Shown piece after piece: positions 14,028-25,326 of a stretch of 64,000 nucleotides of DNA (positions are counted from its first letter, which is position 1; every line of letters starts with the position of its first letter). Source of the stretch: Affinundibacterium fentianense (GTDB lineage: Bacteria > Pseudomonadota > Gammaproteobacteria > Burkholderiales > Burkholderiaceae_D); contig NZ_JAGSPJ010000001.1 of the NCBI RefSeq assembly GCF_018139545.1, forward strand, positions 372,001 through 436,000, given 5' to 3'. Position numbers and translations under genes: made by a program. The notes beneath the pieces were generated by a model. The model was not told the DNA's origin and did no database searches. It worked only from the letters and a program-made list of their open reading frames with translations.

Positions 14028-14137
14028 ACACGTATTTTCAACCACTCGACAAATCGAAAATGAGTTAAAAATCAGAAGGCTGCATATTACAGGGTATCGC
14101 TCCTAACTTCAAGAATGATTCCCTAATTACACTCAAT

Positions 14138-15475
14138 TTAGCTTATACAATTCGCTAAACGACGTGCCAATTGATTCGCCTGATCAGCATTTGAAGTTTC
14201 TACCATCACACGCACGACAGGCTCTGTACCAGACGCTCGAATTAGCACTCGTCCTTTGCCTGCTAATTCTTTTTCCACCTGCAATTTTTCAGCGACTAAT
14301 GCGGCGTTATCTTGCCAATTAAAGCCTGGCGTGACACGCACATTAATCAACACTTGTGGGAACAAGCTGAGGTTTTCAAAGCACGCATCTAAAGACTTGC
14401 CATTGCGCTTGAGCGCTGACAGCACTTGCAGCGCAGAGACGATTCCATCACCCGTAGTATGCTTGTCTAGGCAAAGCAAATGTCCTGAGCCCTCCCCTCC
14501 TAATAACCAGCCTTGTTGCTGCATTTGCTCCAACACATAGCGGTCCCCTACTTTCGCACGAATAAAATCGACGCCTAACTCTTTAAATGCCAATTCCACA
14601 GCCATATTCGTCATGAGCGTGCCGACAGCACCTGCGACAGTTCCTATCGCCATCCGATCTAAAACCATGAGATAAAGGAGTTGATCACCATCATAAATTT
14701 CTCCAAATTTATCGACCATCAAAAGTCGATCAGCGTCGCCATCCAATGCGATACCGAGATCGGCATGATTGGCGCGAACTGCCAAAGCTAGCGCATCAGG
14801 TGCCGTGGCGCCTACTTTATCGTTAATATTGAAACCATTCGGTTGATTGCCAATCGCAATGACTTCCGCGCCCAACTCATGAAAAACATGCGGTGCAATA
14901 TCATAAGCAGCGCCATGCGCACAATCGACCACTATTTTCAAACCGCGCAAATCCAGCTCATTGGGATAGGTACTCTTACAAAATTCGATATAGCGTCCGT
15001 TCGCGTCCTCGAGTCGTTTTGCTTTGCCTAATTTGTCAGAGCTAACGCACTGCATTTCGCGTCCTAGTTCTTCTTCAATCGCCAGCTCAACCTCATCTGG
15101 CAATTTAGTTCCCTGCGCGGAAAAGAATTTAATGCCATTATCATCGTAAGGATTGTGTGATGCGGAGATAACCACACCAGCCGATAATCTAAGCGCACGC
15201 GTTAAGTACGCAATCGCTGGCGTCGGCATCGGACCTGAAAGCATAATATCGACGCCCGCTGCCGCGAAACCAGCCTCTAGTGAAGCCTCCAACATGTAGC
15301 CAGACACGCGCGTATCCTTCCCGATCAAGACCGTTGGTTTGCCGCTAGTAGCAGGTGCCAGTTGCGCCAGAACTTTTCCGGCAGCGTAACCCAATCGCAT
15401 AACGAAATCAGGCGTGATTGGAGCAACACCGACTTTTCCTCGAATGCCATCGGTACCAAAATATTTACGGGACAT
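14138..15475 (-). CDS. glmM: Phosphoglucosamine mutase
   Basis: Interconverts glucosamine-6-phosphate and glucosamine-1-phosphate on the way to UDP-GlcNAc for peptidoglycan and LPS. The catalytic phosphoserine is Ser106 in [12 protein letters not shown]; the metal loop DGDADR covers 245-250; the C-terminal phosphate-binding loop is [12 protein letters not shown]. At 445 residues it has the same length as E. coli GlmM. AAAGGA precedes the ATG. It closes the leftward rlmE-ftsH-folP-glmM group, the same order as in E. coli. Confidence 0.98.
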   Translation of the reverse strand: MSRKYFGTDGIRGKVGVAPITPDFVMRLGYAAGKVLAQLAPATSGKPTVLIGKDTRVSGYMLEASLEAGFAAAGVDIMLSGPMPTPAIAYLTRALRLSAGVVISASHNPYDDNGIKFFSAQGTKLPDEVELAIEEELGREMQCVSSDKLGKAKRLEDANGRYIEFCKSTYPNELDLRGLKIVVDCAHGAAYDIAPHVFHELGAEVIAIGNQPNGFNINDKVGATAPDALALAVRANHADLGIALDGDADRLLMVDKFGEIYDGDQLLYLMVLDRMAIGTVAGAVGTLMTNMAVELAFKELGVDFIRAKVGDRYVLEQMQQQGWLLGGEGSGHLLCLDKHTTGDGIVSALQVLSALKRNGKSLDACFENLSLFPQVLINVRVTPGFNWQDNAALVAEKLQVEKELAGKGRVLIRASGTEPVVRVMVETSNADQANQLARRLANCIS

Positions 15476-15578
15476 ACGTTTCCTTTCTTCTTCTATCTTT
15501 TTGTTTTACTTTATTTGATTCCTAGATTACTTCCATGTTGCATCATTCGTCATGCATTCACAATCCCAACTCAACTTC

Positions 15579-16442
15579 TTAGCTTGCATTCACTGCCTGC
15601 CAAACTCTCACCGCATCAACTGTTTCCGCAACATCGTGCACGCGTAAAATTCGAGCACCTTGTGACATCGCCATTAATGCGGCTGCGAGGCTGCCTGCCA
15701 TTCGACGCTCAACAGGTTTTCCAGTGATCGCGCCTATCATAGTTTTTCGCGACATTCCAGCCAGAACTGGCAACTCAAGCTCATCTTGGATCAGTCGAAT
15801 ATGCTGCAATAATTCGATGTTGTGCTCTAAGGTTTTGCCAAATCCAAAACCTGGATCAATACTCAGACGATTTCTCTCGACACCTGACGACAAAAGCTGA
15901 TCACAACGTTCGCGCAAAAATGCAATGACTTCAGCGGTCACATTGGCATAGCTCGGTCTTTGCTGCATGGTTTCTGGTGACTGCTGCATATGCATCACAC
16001 ACAATCCCACATCGCTGTCAGCGATCACTTCACGCGCTTGAGACGAGGCAAATCCACGAATATCATTAATCATATCCGCGCCAGCTATGATTGCCTCGCG
16101 CATCACTTCAGGTTTGTAAGTGTCGACCGAAATAGGCTTACCACAATCACGTAATGCATACACCAAAGGAATCACACGTTTGAGTTCCTCTTCCAATGGC
16201 AAGGCAACTGCGCCTGGACGCGTTGACTCGCCACCGATATCGATGATATCAACGCCATCTACTATCATTTGTTCAGCATGGCTAATCGCGTGATCTAAAG
16301 ACAAAAATTTTCCGCCATCGGAAAACGAATCGGGAGTGATATTTAAAATACCCATGACCAATGGCTTACACATCGTCGATGCGTTATTGACTGGTTTCAT
16401 TGGAAAACGAAATCGTCCGCATTCAAAAAAAGTAGGTAACAT
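15579..16442 (-). CDS. folP: Dihydropteroate synthase
   Basis: Condenses 6-hydroxymethyl-dihydropterin pyrophosphate with p-aminobenzoate; it is the sulfonamide target. TIM-barrel family blocks are visible: MGILNITPDSFSDGGKF (about 30-46), DIGGESTRPGA with pterin/phosphate contacts, and DPGFGFGKTLEHN. The length is 287 residues. I kept the upstream ATG because family members often begin with the FECGRFRF segment before the barrel; the ATG 15 codons later is an alternative. A perfect 28-bp palindrome separates it from ftsH. Confidence 0.96.
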   Translation of the reverse strand: MLPTFFECGRFRFPMKPVNNASTMCKPLVMGILNITPDSFSDGGKFLSLDHAISHAEQMIVDGVDIIDIGGESTRPGAVALPLEEELKRVIPLVYALRDCGKPISVDTYKPEVMREAIIAGADMINDIRGFASSQAREVIADSDVGLCVMHMQQSPETMQQRPSYANVTAEVIAFLRERCDQLLSSGVERNRLSIDPGFGFGKTLEHNIELLQHIRLIQDELELPVLAGMSRKTMIGAITGKPVERRMAGSLAAALMAMSQGARILRVHDVAETVDAVRVWQAVNAS

Positions 16443-16463
16443 AAATCAAACGCTGTAAAAATG

Positions 16464-16491
16464 AAGGGTGAGGAAAATTTTCCTCACCCTT
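16464..16491 (-). terminator. 28-bp perfect palindrome between ftsH and folP
   Basis: AAGGGTGAGGAAAA and its exact complement meet without a spacer, giving a 10-bp stem with an AAAATTTT loop region. On the minus strand CATTTTTAC follows, a poor but possible T-tract. It probably terminates ftsH transcripts partially, leaving some read-through into folP. Confidence 0.55.
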
Positions 16492-16525
16492 ACATAATCA
16501 TCAAAATCAATCAAACTACGGAAGT

Positions 16526-18418
16526 TTAAGCAGGCGCAGTCGCATTTGGCGTGACACCACCTGATGGCGTATCAGACGACGACTTTGGAGTCGCTGTATA
16601 TGACTTTGGCGGCTTCGGTTCTTGACCGTTCATTATGTCATTGATTTGCTCGGCATCGATGGTCTCCCATTCGAGCAAAGCCTTAGTCATGACTTCTACC
16701 TTGTCACGATTCGTTTCTAACAGATGACGGGCAATCGCGTATTGTGCATCCAAAATAGAACGAATTTCTGCATCCACTTTTTGTTGCGTCGCTTCGGAAA
16801 TAGTTTTAGAAGAGCCGCCAAAATATCCACCATCTTGGCTGTCTTCATACACCATGACACCCAAGGTATCTGACATACCAAAGCGAGTGACCATTGCACG
16901 CGCCAACTTGGTCGCTCGAGAGAAGTCATTTGACGCACCTGTTGACATTTGTCCGACAAAAATTTCTTCTGCAATACGACCACCGAATAAAATCGCGATC
17001 TCTTCCAACATTTTATCTTTGTAACCGCTGATCTGGTCATGTTCTGGCAATTGCCATGTCAAACCAAGTGCATTACCACGCGGCATAATGGTGACTTTAT
17101 GAACTGGATCGGCTTTTGGCAATAACTTTGCCACGACAGCATGGCCAGACTCATGATAAGCCGTATTGCGACGTTCATCTTCACGCATCACCATAGACTT
17201 ACGTTCTGGACCCATGTAGATCTTGTCCTTCGCATCTTCAAAATCCAACATTTCGACCAAGCGTTTATTGCGACGTGCCGCAAATAAAGCAGATTCATTC
17301 ACCAAATTAGCTAAGTCAGCACCTGAGAAACCTGGTGTTCCGCGCGCCAAAATATCTGCTCGTACATCGGGTGCGATTGGTACTTTACGCATGTGGACGT
17401 TCAAAATTTGTTCGCGACCGCGAATATCTGGCAAGCCCACAGTCACTTGACGATCGAAACGACCTGGACGCAATAAGGCTTTGTCGAGTACATCGGAACG
17501 ATTCGTTGCAGCAATCACGATCACGCCAGAATTGGGCTCAAAACCGTCCATCTCAACCAACATCTGGTTCAAGGTTTGTTCGCGTTCATCATTGCCACCA
17601 CCCATACCAGCGCCACGATGACGACCAACAGCGTCAATCTCATCGATAAAAATGATACATGGCGAATGCTTCTTCGCATTGTCAAACATGTCGCGTACGC
17701 GAGACGCGCCGACACCAACGAACATCTCTACGAAATCTGAGCCGGAGATGGTGAAGAAAGGTACTTTCGCTTCACCTGCAATCGCACGTGCCAACAAAGT
17801 CTTACCTGTGCCTGGAGGACCAACCATCAATACACCACGTGGGATGCGTCCACCGAGCTTTTGGAACTTGCTTGGATCTTTCAAGAAATCGACGACTTCG
17901 CTAACCTCTTCTTTGGCTTCATCACAGCCAGCCACATCAGCGAAAGTAACATGGTTATTGGTTTCATCGAGCATACGTGCTTTGGATTTACCAAAGGAGA
18001 ATGCCCCACCTTTTCCGCCACCTTGCATTTGGCGCATAAAGAAAATCCAGACCGCGATCAATAACAGCATCGGACCATATGAAAGCAAAATTTGACCAAT
18101 TAAGGATGGCTCCTCTGGTGGTTTGCTATCAAATTTAATACCGTTATCAACCAAGTCCTTCGCCAAACCTTTGTCGAAGATCGTTAATTGCGACTTAATC
18201 TTTTTATCATCGATGGTCGTCGCGATCACAGTACGACTACTGTCATCGATAGTCGCTTCTTTAATACGTTTTGCACGCACCTCATCCAAAAATTGTGAGT
18301 AAGGCATAGGCACCGCACCAGCTGCCAAATTCTTACTATCAAATTTATTGAACACCATAAAGAGCACCAAGAGGACCGCGCCCCACATTGCAATTTTGGT
18401 TAACATTGAATTATTCAC
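16526..18418 (-). CDS. ftsH: ATP-dependent zinc metalloprotease FtsH
   Basis: Membrane-anchored hexameric AAA+ protease that degrades unfolded membrane proteins and regulators. Two N-terminal helices (about 6-23 and 108-128) flank a periplasmic segment. The AAA domain has Walker A GPPGTGKT (200-207), Walker B IIFIDE (254-259) and the second region of homology around 300-323. The protease site HESGH (421-425) binds zinc. The length of 630 residues is normal. The start is GTG at 18416-18418 with GAGGAG five bases upstream; the ATG four codons later would be too far from that site. Confidence 0.98.
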   Translation of the reverse strand: MNNSMLTKIAMWGAVLLVLFMVFNKFDSKNLAAGAVPMPYSQFLDEVRAKRIKEATIDDSSRTVIATTIDDKKIKSQLTIFDKGLAKDLVDNGIKFDSKPPEEPSLIGQILLSYGPMLLLIAVWIFFMRQMQGGGKGGAFSFGKSKARMLDETNNHVTFADVAGCDEAKEEVSEVVDFLKDPSKFQKLGGRIPRGVLMVGPPGTGKTLLARAIAGEAKVPFFTISGSDFVEMFVGVGASRVRDMFDNAKKHSPCIIFIDEIDAVGRHRGAGMGGGNDEREQTLNQMLVEMDGFEPNSGVIVIAATNRSDVLDKALLRPGRFDRQVTVGLPDIRGREQILNVHMRKVPIAPDVRADILARGTPGFSGADLANLVNESALFAARRNKRLVEMLDFEDAKDKIYMGPERKSMVMREDERRNTAYHESGHAVVAKLLPKADPVHKVTIMPRGNALGLTWQLPEHDQISGYKDKMLEEIAILFGGRIAEEIFVGQMSTGASNDFSRATKLARAMVTRFGMSDTLGVMVYEDSQDGGYFGGSSKTISEATQQKVDAEIRSILDAQYAIARHLLETNRDKVEVMTKALLEWETIDAEQINDIMNGQEPKPPKSYTATPKSSSDTPSGGVTPNATAPA

Positions 18419-18604
18419 AAAAACTCCTCAGATGCTTCATGCGCACAAAAAGTCGCAAGTAAAGTGTCGCGCATTTTTGACTGCGCTCTCAAAGAAACAT
18501 TCTACTCGCATTAAATACAGCTTGCTGAACAAGATATGTTGGCGTGATTGACAATTATCAAGTGCAAAACGAACAAATTATCTACAAATTTCAGACTTTT
18601 TGCT

Positions 18605-19249
18605 TCAATGCGGATTTTTTAAGCCTTTTCCTAGCAAAAAGATCTCGGCAGATTTATCTTTGCTCGCTTTGGGCTTTTTATTGGCAACCGTTTTGAACTC
18701 GTTTTTAAATAGAGTCACTAGCGTATTGTAACTAGGACCGTGAAAACATTTGACCAGCAAAGCACCATTCGGTTTCAAATGGGCCTTGGCAAACTCAACC
18801 GCTAATTCAATAATATACTCGACGCGCGCGGCGTCAACCGTGGAATTACCGGAGAGATTGGGTGCCATATCCGACAAAACGACGTCGACTTTCTTGCCTT
18901 GCAATTTTGACTCTAACTGAGCCAATACCTCTTCTTCACGAAAGTCCCCTTGAATGAAGTCAACATCGGCAATCGGCTCCATGGGCAATAAATCAAGAGC
19001 GTAAATCTCGCCATTGATACCACCGCCTTCTTTTCCTGATAATTTATGGCGTGCATACTGCGACCATCCACCTGGAGTTGCGCCTAAGTCGACAATCACC
19101 TGACCGCTTTTGATCAGTTTTTCAGTCTCATCAATTTCTTTGAGTTTATAAACCGCACGTGATCGGTAGCCTTCTTTTTGTGCTAATTTCACATAAGGAT
19201 CATTAATATGATCGTGAACCCAATTTTGATTGAATTTATTCTTGGCCAT
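18605..19249 (-). CDS. rlmE: 23S rRNA (uridine-2'-O)-methyltransferase RlmE
   Basis: Methylates U2552 in the A-loop of 23S rRNA at a late step of 50S assembly. The 214-residue Rossmann methyltransferase has SAM motif [15 protein letters not shown], acidic motif [12 protein letters not shown], and the Lys of the K-D-K-E catalytic set in [10 protein letters not shown]. It is upstream of ftsH in the conserved rlmE-ftsH order and divergent from yhbY, only 32 bp away, so their promoters must overlap coding sequence. Confidence 0.97.
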   Translation of the reverse strand: MAKNKFNQNWVHDHINDPYVKLAQKEGYRSRAVYKLKEIDETEKLIKSGQVIVDLGATPGGWSQYARHKLSGKEGGGINGEIYALDLLPMEPIADVDFIQGDFREEEVLAQLESKLQGKKVDVVLSDMAPNLSGNSTVDAARVEYIIELAVEFAKAHLKPNGALLVKCFHGPSYNTLVTLFKNEFKTVANKKPKASKDKSAEIFLLGKGLKNPH

Positions 19250-19281
19250 TGGCGTAAAATACTGCTTTTAAAGGAATTTAT

Positions 19282-19788
19282 ATGTCAAACGACGCAACAA
19301 CTAAAAAAATCAAGCCAAAATCAAAACTCACTCCTGCAGAGCGTAGTGAATTACGCGCAGAAGCGCATGGTTTGAAACCTATCGTCATTATCGGCGAAGC
19401 TGGCTTAACGCCTGCTGTCACGAAAGAAATCGATGCCAGCCTGAATTCTCATGGGTTAATCAAAGTACGTGTCTTTGGTGATGACCGTGAAGCACGCGTA
19501 ACAATGTACGAAACAATTTGCGCAGAACTTGATGCTGAGCCAGTTCAACATATTGGCAAATTATTGGTGATCTATCGTCCGAAATTGGACGGTATCAAAG
19601 AAACCAAATTTGTCAAACGTGGAAAAGGTTTGCGCGAAGTGACGATTGTGAAGCCTAGCGCAAGTGGCACAAAAAAACCATCTGTTTCTAAAGTCTTAGT
19701 TAAAGGTAATGAACGTGTCACTCAAGGTGGTTCTATTAAGCGCGCAAAACCGCGTCAATCTAGCGTCAAAAAATCGATCAAGGCGTAA
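19282..19788 (+). CDS. yhbY: YhbY family RNA-binding protein with long basic tail
   Basis: CRS1/YhbY-type KH-like RNA-binding domain in residues 15-110: LTPAERSELRAEAHGLKPIVIIGEAGL, with the GxxG-type loop GEAG, then IKVRVFGDDREAR. In E. coli the protein associates with pre-50S particles. At 168 residues it is about 70 longer than E. coli YhbY. The extra C-terminal part (from about 113) is rich in Lys, Ser, Arg and Thr and probably disordered and RNA-binding. It is divergent from rlmE, another 50S assembly gene, a conserved pairing. Confidence 0.93.
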   Translation: MSNDATTKKIKPKSKLTPAERSELRAEAHGLKPIVIIGEAGLTPAVTKEIDASLNSHGLIKVRVFGDDREARVTMYETICAELDAEPVQHIGKLLVIYRPKLDGIKETKFVKRGKGLREVTIVKPSASGTKKPSVSKVLVKGNERVTQGGSIKRAKPRQSSVKKSIKA

Positions 19789-19830
19789 TTCTTATTCGAC
19801 TCCCTCGAATTTTTCTGCGACTAACAAAGA

Positions 19831-19851
19831 GGGGCGCTAACTGCGCGCCCC
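19831..19851. terminator. Hairpin between convergent yhbY and greA
   Basis: GGGGCGC (19831-19837) pairs with GCGCCCC (19845-19851) around a 7-nt loop. Neither side has a long T-tract; GGTTTTAG follows on the plus strand. It is a weak terminator candidate for yhbY. Confidence 0.45.
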
Positions 19852-19906
19852 ACTCTGGTTTTAGCTGGAATCGTCTGCTTCAAATACCTGTTTTTTTAAA
19901 AAACAT

Positions 19907-20383
19907 TTAGATGTAAAGCACTTCCAAGATTTCGTATTCACGAACACCGGCTGGCGCTTGCACGCCAACCACGTCACCTGCGTACTTGCCAATCAAAGCG
20001 CGCGCAATAGGTGATGTAATCGACACTTTGTTCAATTTCAGATCAGCTTCGTCTTCACCAACGATTTGGTATTGTACTTTTTGACCGTTTTCCAAATCTT
20101 CGAGTTGTACCGTTGAAGCAAACACAACGCGTCCTTCTGCATCCAATTCAGTTGGATCAATAATTTGCGCGGCGCTTAATTTGCTATCTAATTCAGCAAT
20201 ACGGCCTTCGATAAATGCCTGACGCTCTTTTGCTGCATCGTACTCGGCATTTTCTGACAAGTCACCTTGTGCGCGTGCTTCGGCAATCGCATTAATCACC
20301 TCTGGGCGATCTTTGGTTTTGAGCTTGTGCAATTCTTGCTTGAGCAATTCTGCGCCAAATTTAGTGAGAGGGATTGTACTCAT
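19907..20383 (-). CDS. greA: Transcription elongation factor GreA
   Basis: Rescues backtracked RNA polymerase by stimulating transcript cleavage through the secondary channel. The 158 residues match E. coli GreA. The N-terminal coiled coil (1-75) carries the acidic tip GDLSENAEYDAAKE; the C-terminal FKBP-like domain includes ISITSPIARALIGK-type sequence. It lies downstream of carAB on the same strand, as in many betaproteobacteria, separated from carB by a long hairpin. Confidence 0.97.
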   Translation of the reverse strand: MSTIPLTKFGAELLKQELHKLKTKDRPEVINAIAEARAQGDLSENAEYDAAKERQAFIEGRIAELDSKLSAAQIIDPTELDAEGRVVFASTVQLEDLENGQKVQYQIVGEDEADLKLNKVSITSPIARALIGKYAGDVVGVQAPAGVREYEILEVLYI

Positions 20384-20461
20384 AGCTATCTACATTATTC
20401 AAAAATGGTGGGATTTCCCACGTTAACAATTCAAGATGGTTTGCCATCAAGCCTAAAAGTA

Positions 20462-20508
20462 GAGAGGTCACAAGAACAATGATAGCTCATTGTTAATTGT
20501 GACCTCTC
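20462..20508. repeat. Long near-perfect hairpin between carB and greA
   Basis: The outer 12-bp arms GAGAGGTCACAA (20462-20473) and TTGTGACCTCTC (20497-20508) enclose a second perfect stem AACAATGA/TCATTGTT with tetraloop TAGC. One base on one side and two on the other are unpaired, giving 20 bp in all. There is only a short T-run (CTTTTA) after it on the minus strand. It may be a terminator, an RNase III site or an mRNA 3'-end stabiliser. Confidence 0.65.
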
Positions 20509-20550
20509 AGAATGCGAATTTCCTTTTATTGGATATTCGCAGGATTTCGC

Positions 20551-23500
20551 TTAGTGTAAAGACTTATGCAGACCTTGTAAATCATAGACATGCAATTCAT
20601 TGAGATGACGCATCCCTTCCACTGCAGCTTCAGCTCCCGCAATCGTTGTAATGGTCGTTGCTCCCGATGCCAAAGCGGAAACACGAATCGAGCGAGAATC
20701 GGCAATTGCGTTGCGCTTCTCTTCCACCGTGTTGATGACCATCACCACTTCACGGTTTTTCAATAGATCGACCACGTGTGGACGGCCTTCCGCCACTTTA
20801 TTCACAGGCGCGCAAGCAATGCCAGCCGCAGAAATCGCTGCTGCCGTACCTTTTGTCGCGACCAGTTCAAAGCCCATTGCAACCAAGTTCTTCGCAATAT
20901 TGATCGCACGAGGTTTGTCTGCGTTTTTCACGGTCAAGAATACCTTACCTGACTTCGGCAATTTCGTTCCCGCACCTAATTGCGACTTCACAAAAGCTTC
21001 ACCAAAGGTTTTACCAACACCCATCACCTCGCCGGTCGATTTCATCTCTGGTCCGAGAATGGTATCCACGCCTGGGAACTTCACAAATGGGAAGACCGCT
21101 TCTTTGACGCTGAAATAACTTGGAACCACTTCTTTGTAAATGCCTTGCGAATCCAAAGATTGACCAACCATACAACGCGCAGCGATTTTTGCCAATTGCA
21201 AACCAGTCACTTTGGACACATAAGGAACGGTACGTGAAGCACGTGGATTCACTTCTAACACGTACACCACATCTTCACCGTCTTTTTGTTGAATTGCGAA
21301 CTGAACGTTCATCAAACCAACAACATTCAAGCCCTTTGCCATCAAACTCGTTTGACGCTTCAATTCATCGATTGTCGCTTGTTTCAAAGAGTACGGTGGC
21401 AATGAACAGGCGGAGTCACCAGAGTGCACACCCGCTTGCTCGATATGCTCCATCACACCACCGATGAAAGTACGCGTACCATCCGACAAACAATCAACGT
21501 CAACTTCAATCGCATCATTCAAGAAACGATCAAGCAGTACGGGTGAATCATGTGAAACCTTCACAGCCTCACGCATATAACGCTCAAGATCACGTTGTTC
21601 GTGCACGATTTCCATCGCACGACCGCCTAACACATAGGATGGACGAACGACGAGTGGATAACCAATTTCTTGCGCCAAAGTGATGGCCTCATCTTCGGTA
21701 CGCGCAGTGCGATTTGGAGGTTGACGCAAGCCCAATTCATGCAACATTTTTTGGAAACGTTCACGATCTTCTGCAGCATCAATCATGTCAGGCGAAGTAC
21801 CGACGATAGGCACGCCATTCGCTTCTAATTCCAAAGCCAATTTCAATGGCGTTTGACCACCATACTGCACGATCACGCCAACTGGTTTTTCAAGATCAAC
21901 GATTTCTAATACGTCTTCTAAAGTCAGCGGCTCGAAGTACAAACGATCAGACGTGTCGTAATCAGTTGAAACGGTTTCTGGATTACAGTTAACCATAATC
22001 GTTTCGTAACCGTCGTCACGCATTGCAAACGCAGCGTGCACACAGCAATAATCAAACTCAATACCTTGGCCGATACGATTTGGACCACCACCTAAAACGA
22101 TAATTTTTTTCTTGTCGCTTGGCGCAGATTCACACTCATCTTCATAAGTGGAATACATATACGCGGTCTTCGTCGCAAATTCACCTGCACACGTATCAAC
22201 GCGTTTGTACACTGGACGTACGTTTAAAGCTTTACGCTTTTCGCGTACTGCTGTGCCGGTTGTTTTTAACAACTTAGCTAAACGACGATCTGAGAAACCT
22301 TTTTTCTTCAGCTTCAATAATAAATCTTTATTAATATCATCTAAGCTTTGCGTTTCTAACCACAATTCAATATCGACGATATCTTTAATTTGTACCAAGA
22401 ACCATGGATCAATATGGGTCAACTGATGCACTTCTTCCAGAGAAAAACCTTGTGCAAACGCATCGCCCACATACCAAATACGATCAGGACCAGGCGCGCC
22501 CAATTCCTTCTCTAAGACTTCACGGTCTGTGGTTTTTTCATTCATACCATCCACGCCCACTTCCAAACCGCGCAAAGCTTTTTGGAAAGACTCTTGGAAG
22601 GTGCGACCAATCGCCATCACTTCACCAACTGACTTCATTTGCGTCGTTAAACGATTGTCGGCTTGTGGGAATTTTTCGAACGCGAAACGAGGAATCTTAG
22701 TCACAACATAGTCGATCGATGGCTCGAAAGATGCTGGCGTTTGACCACCTGTAATTTCATTGCGCAATTCGTCCAAGGTAAAGCCAACCGCCAGCTTCGC
22801 CGCAATTTTCGCAATGGGGAAACCAGTCGCTTTCGATGCCAATGCAGATGAACGTGAAACACGTGGATTCATCTCAATCACGATCATACGACCATCTGCA
22901 GGATTGACCGAGAATTGCACGTTCGAACCGCCTGTATCAACACCGATCTCACGCAACACCGCCAATGAAGCGTTACGCATGATTTGGTATTCTTTGTCAG
23001 TCAGCGTTTGTGCTGGTGCCACAGTGATGGAGTCACCGGTGTGCACACCCATAGGGTCCAGATTTTCGATGGAACAAACGATGATGCAGTTATCCGCTTT
23101 ATCGCGCACAACTTCCATTTCGTATTCTTTCCAACCGATCAAAGATTCTTCGATCAACAATTCACTCGTTGGCGACGCTTCCAAGCCACGTTTGCAAATT
23201 GTTTCGAATTCTTCTTCGTTGTAAGCAATACCGCCGCCTGTGCCACCCATCGTGAACGAAGGACGAATAATCACAGGGAAACCGATGCGCTTTTGTACCT
23301 CCCAAGATTCATCCATGGTATGCGCTACACCAGAGCGCGCAGAACCTAAACCAATCTTAGTCATCGCGTCTTTGAACTTAGAACGATCTTCTGCTTTATC
23401 AATCGCCTCAGGCGTTGCGCCGATTAATTCACATTTGTACTTTTCTAACACGCCATGACGGTGCAAATCCAGCGCACAATTCAAGGCTGTTTGACCACCC

Positions 23501-23769
23501 ATCGTTGGCAAGATCGCATCAGGACGTTCTTTATCAATAATGCGCTCTAACACTTGCCAAGTAATAGGCTCGATGTAAGTGACATCCGCCATATCTGGAT
23601 CTGTCATGATGGTCGCTGGATTGCTATTGACCAAAATGACTTTATAACCTTCTTCACGCAATGCTTTACAAGCTTGTGCGCCGGAATAATCGAACTCACA
23701 AGCCTGACCAATGATGATAGGGCCCGCGCCGATAATTAAAATACTTTTTATGTCTATACGCTTAGGCAT
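20551..23769 (-). CDS. carB: Carbamoyl-phosphate synthase large chain
   Basis: Synthesises carbamoyl phosphate from bicarbonate, two ATP and ammonia delivered by CarA, feeding both arginine and pyrimidine synthesis. The 1072 residues contain two homologous ATP-grasp halves (1-400 and about 550-935), an oligomerisation region between them and a C-terminal allosteric MGS-like domain (from about 936). Motifs include [27 protein letters not shown] and, in the second half, [17 protein letters not shown]. The start overlaps the carA stop by 8 bp, so the two are coupled. Confidence 0.98.
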   Translation of the reverse strand: MPKRIDIKSILIIGAGPIIIGQACEFDYSGAQACKALREEGYKVILVNSNPATIMTDPDMADVTYIEPITWQVLERIIDKERPDAILPTMGGQTALNCALDLHRHGVLEKYKCELIGATPEAIDKAEDRSKFKDAMTKIGLGSARSGVAHTMDESWEVQKRIGFPVIIRPSFTMGGTGGGIAYNEEEFETICKRGLEASPTSELLIEESLIGWKEYEMEVVRDKADNCIIVCSIENLDPMGVHTGDSITVAPAQTLTDKEYQIMRNASLAVLREIGVDTGGSNVQFSVNPADGRMIVIEMNPRVSRSSALASKATGFPIAKIAAKLAVGFTLDELRNEITGGQTPASFEPSIDYVVTKIPRFAFEKFPQADNRLTTQMKSVGEVMAIGRTFQESFQKALRGLEVGVDGMNEKTTDREVLEKELGAPGPDRIWYVGDAFAQGFSLEEVHQLTHIDPWFLVQIKDIVDIELWLETQSLDDINKDLLLKLKKKGFSDRRLAKLLKTTGTAVREKRKALNVRPVYKRVDTCAGEFATKTAYMYSTYEDECESAPSDKKKIIVLGGGPNRIGQGIEFDYCCVHAAFAMRDDGYETIMVNCNPETVSTDYDTSDRLYFEPLTLEDVLEIVDLEKPVGVIVQYGGQTPLKLALELEANGVPIVGTSPDMIDAAEDRERFQKMLHELGLRQPPNRTARTEDEAITLAQEIGYPLVVRPSYVLGGRAMEIVHEQRDLERYMREAVKVSHDSPVLLDRFLNDAIEVDVDCLSDGTRTFIGGVMEHIEQAGVHSGDSACSLPPYSLKQATIDELKRQTSLMAKGLNVVGLMNVQFAIQQKDGEDVVYVLEVNPRASRTVPYVSKVTGLQLAKIAARCMVGQSLDSQGIYKEVVPSYFSVKEAVFPFVKFPGVDTILGPEMKSTGEVMGVGKTFGEAFVKSQLGAGTKLPKSGKVFLTVKNADKPRAINIAKNLVAMGFELVATKGTAAAISAAGIACAPVNKVAEGRPHVVDLLKNREVVMVINTVEEKRNAIADSRSIRVSALASGATTITTIAGAEAAVEGMRHLNELHVYDLQGLHKSLH

Positions 23770-24937
23770 TTTTGTTCTTCTCCAACTTCGCGGTCTTCAT
23801 CAAATTCGTAAAACGGTCAAACAGGTAGGCAATATCATGCGGGCCTGGCGATGCTTCAGGATGACCTTGGAAGCAAAATGCTGGCTTGTCAGTGCGCGCA
23901 AAACCTTGCAAAGAGCCGTCAAACAAAGACACATGCGTAACGCGGCAATTGTCTGGCAACGATGCAGCATCGACTGCAAAACCGTGATTTTGTGAAGTGA
24001 TCAACACTTGCTTCGTATCGAGATCTTGCACAGGATGGTTAGCACCATGGTGACCAAACTTCATCTTCAAAGTTTTTGCGCCAGAAGCCAAGGCCATAAT
24101 TTGATGACCCAAACAAATACCAAAAGTAGGAATGCCTTTTTCAATCAATTCTTTTGCCGCTGCGATCGCGTAATCACATGGTTCTGGATCGCCAGGACCG
24201 TTCGATAAAAATACGCCGTCAGGATTCAATGCCAGCACTTCAGCCGCGCTTGACTGCGCAGGCAGAACTGTTACTTTGCAACCGCGTTCAGCCAACATGC
24301 GCAAAATATTGCGTTTAACACCGAAGTCAAAAGCAACCACATGAAATTCTGGATTGCTTAAAGTGCCATAGCCTTGACCGAGTTTCCACTCTGCTTCTGT
24401 CCATTCGTAAGACTTCGAAACAGAAACCACTTTCGCCAAATCCATACCAGCCAATCCTGGGAAAGATTTTGCCAACTCAAGCGCTTTTGTCGCATCCGAG
24501 CCCACCAAAATCGCACCACCTTGCGCACCTTTTTCGCGCAAAATGCGTGTCAACTTACGCGTATCGATACCAGCGATGGCAACAATATTTTGTGACTTTA
24601 AGTAGTCCGATAAAGATTGTTCCGAGCGAAAATTAGAAACCAACATAGGCAGGTCTTTAATGATCAAACCTGCAGCATGAATTTTGTCTGACTCAACGTC
24701 TTCCGAATTCACACCTGTGTTACCAATATGCGGATAAGTCAAAGTGACGATTTGGGAGCTATAACTTGGGTCAGTCAAAATTTCTTGATAACCAGTCATA
24801 GAAGTATTGAAAACAACTTCACCGATCGTGTGACCGGATGCGCCAATCGATACACCAGTAAATATCGTGCCATCTGCGAGGGCAAGAATGGCGATGGAAT
24901 CGGGATTGGAACTTAGGGACTGCGGAATGGGCAGCAA
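23762..24937 (-). CDS. carA: Carbamoyl-phosphate synthase small chain (TTG start)
   Basis: Glutaminase subunit that feeds ammonia to CarB. The N-terminal small-subunit domain ([27 protein letters not shown]) is followed by a class I amidotransferase domain with nucleophile Cys in FGICLGHQ and a His/Glu pair around [11 protein letters not shown]. The longest frame starts at an ATG at 24979 (405 residues), which has no ribosome binding site. I prefer TTG at 24935-24937 (391 residues): AGGAG lies six bases upstream, and the resulting MLPIPQ start matches relatives that begin MLPS. carB follows with an 8-bp overlap. Confidence 0.95.
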   Translation of the reverse strand: MLPIPQSLSSNPDSIAILALADGTIFTGVSIGASGHTIGEVVFNTSMTGYQEILTDPSYSSQIVTLTYPHIGNTGVNSEDVESDKIHAAGLIIKDLPMLVSNFRSEQSLSDYLKSQNIVAIAGIDTRKLTRILREKGAQGGAILVGSDATKALELAKSFPGLAGMDLAKVVSVSKSYEWTEAEWKLGQGYGTLSNPEFHVVAFDFGVKRNILRMLAERGCKVTVLPAQSSAAEVLALNPDGVFLSNGPGDPEPCDYAIAAAKELIEKGIPTFGICLGHQIMALASGAKTLKMKFGHHGANHPVQDLDTKQVLITSQNHGFAVDAASLPDNCRVTHVSLFDGSLQGFARTDKPAFCFQGHPEASPGPHDIAYLFDRFTNLMKTAKLEKNKNA

Positions 24938-25112
24938 GGGCAACTCCTGTAGTGTTGTCGCCGTTGCGCGCCCAAACATCGATTATTACTTGCTGTTCTC
25001 TGAACTTCGCCTTCAATATCAAAGCGCTATCCGGAGAATGAGAAACAATCAAAGTAGAGAGTGATTTTTTGGATATGCGCTACGACGAGATTTGAATAAG
25101 CTAAACCCTCGA

Positions 25113-25141
25113 ATTATAGCGCAATAAGCCTCCTCAGGCAA
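25113..25141 (-). promoter_or_regulatory. Sigma70 promoter of carAB
   Basis: On the minus strand, TTGCCT (-35, 25136-25141) and a perfect TATAAT (-10, 25113-25118) are 17 bp apart. The predicted transcript has a 5' UTR of about 170 nt before the carA TTG, room enough for leader regulation, though I see no recognisable one. Confidence 0.75.
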
Positions 25142-25265
25142 TCGCAGAATCATTGCTTGCCAGTATCTTACTAGCTTTATTGCAAGATTTACGCTTATTC
25201 ATTCGATCAAAAGAACCAAAGTTAAATTGACTTCTCTTTCTCCGTGTAGGCAAATCAAACAAGAA

Positions 25266-25294
25266 TTGTCCGACTAAGTCTTTCAGCGGATAAT
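25266..25294 (+). promoter_or_regulatory. Sigma70 promoter of rnfB
   Basis: TTGTCC (25266-25271) and GATAAT (25289-25294) have a 17-bp spacer. Transcription would start about 25 nt before the GTG start codon at 25327. Confidence 0.6.
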
Positions 25295-25326
25295 AGCTAG
25301 CTTTATCGCTTACTCATTATCTCGTC

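Noticed and set aside
20651-21118. 155-codon plus-strand frame opposite carB
   Set aside because: Antisense shadow of CarB; several others in the same gene show the same bias.
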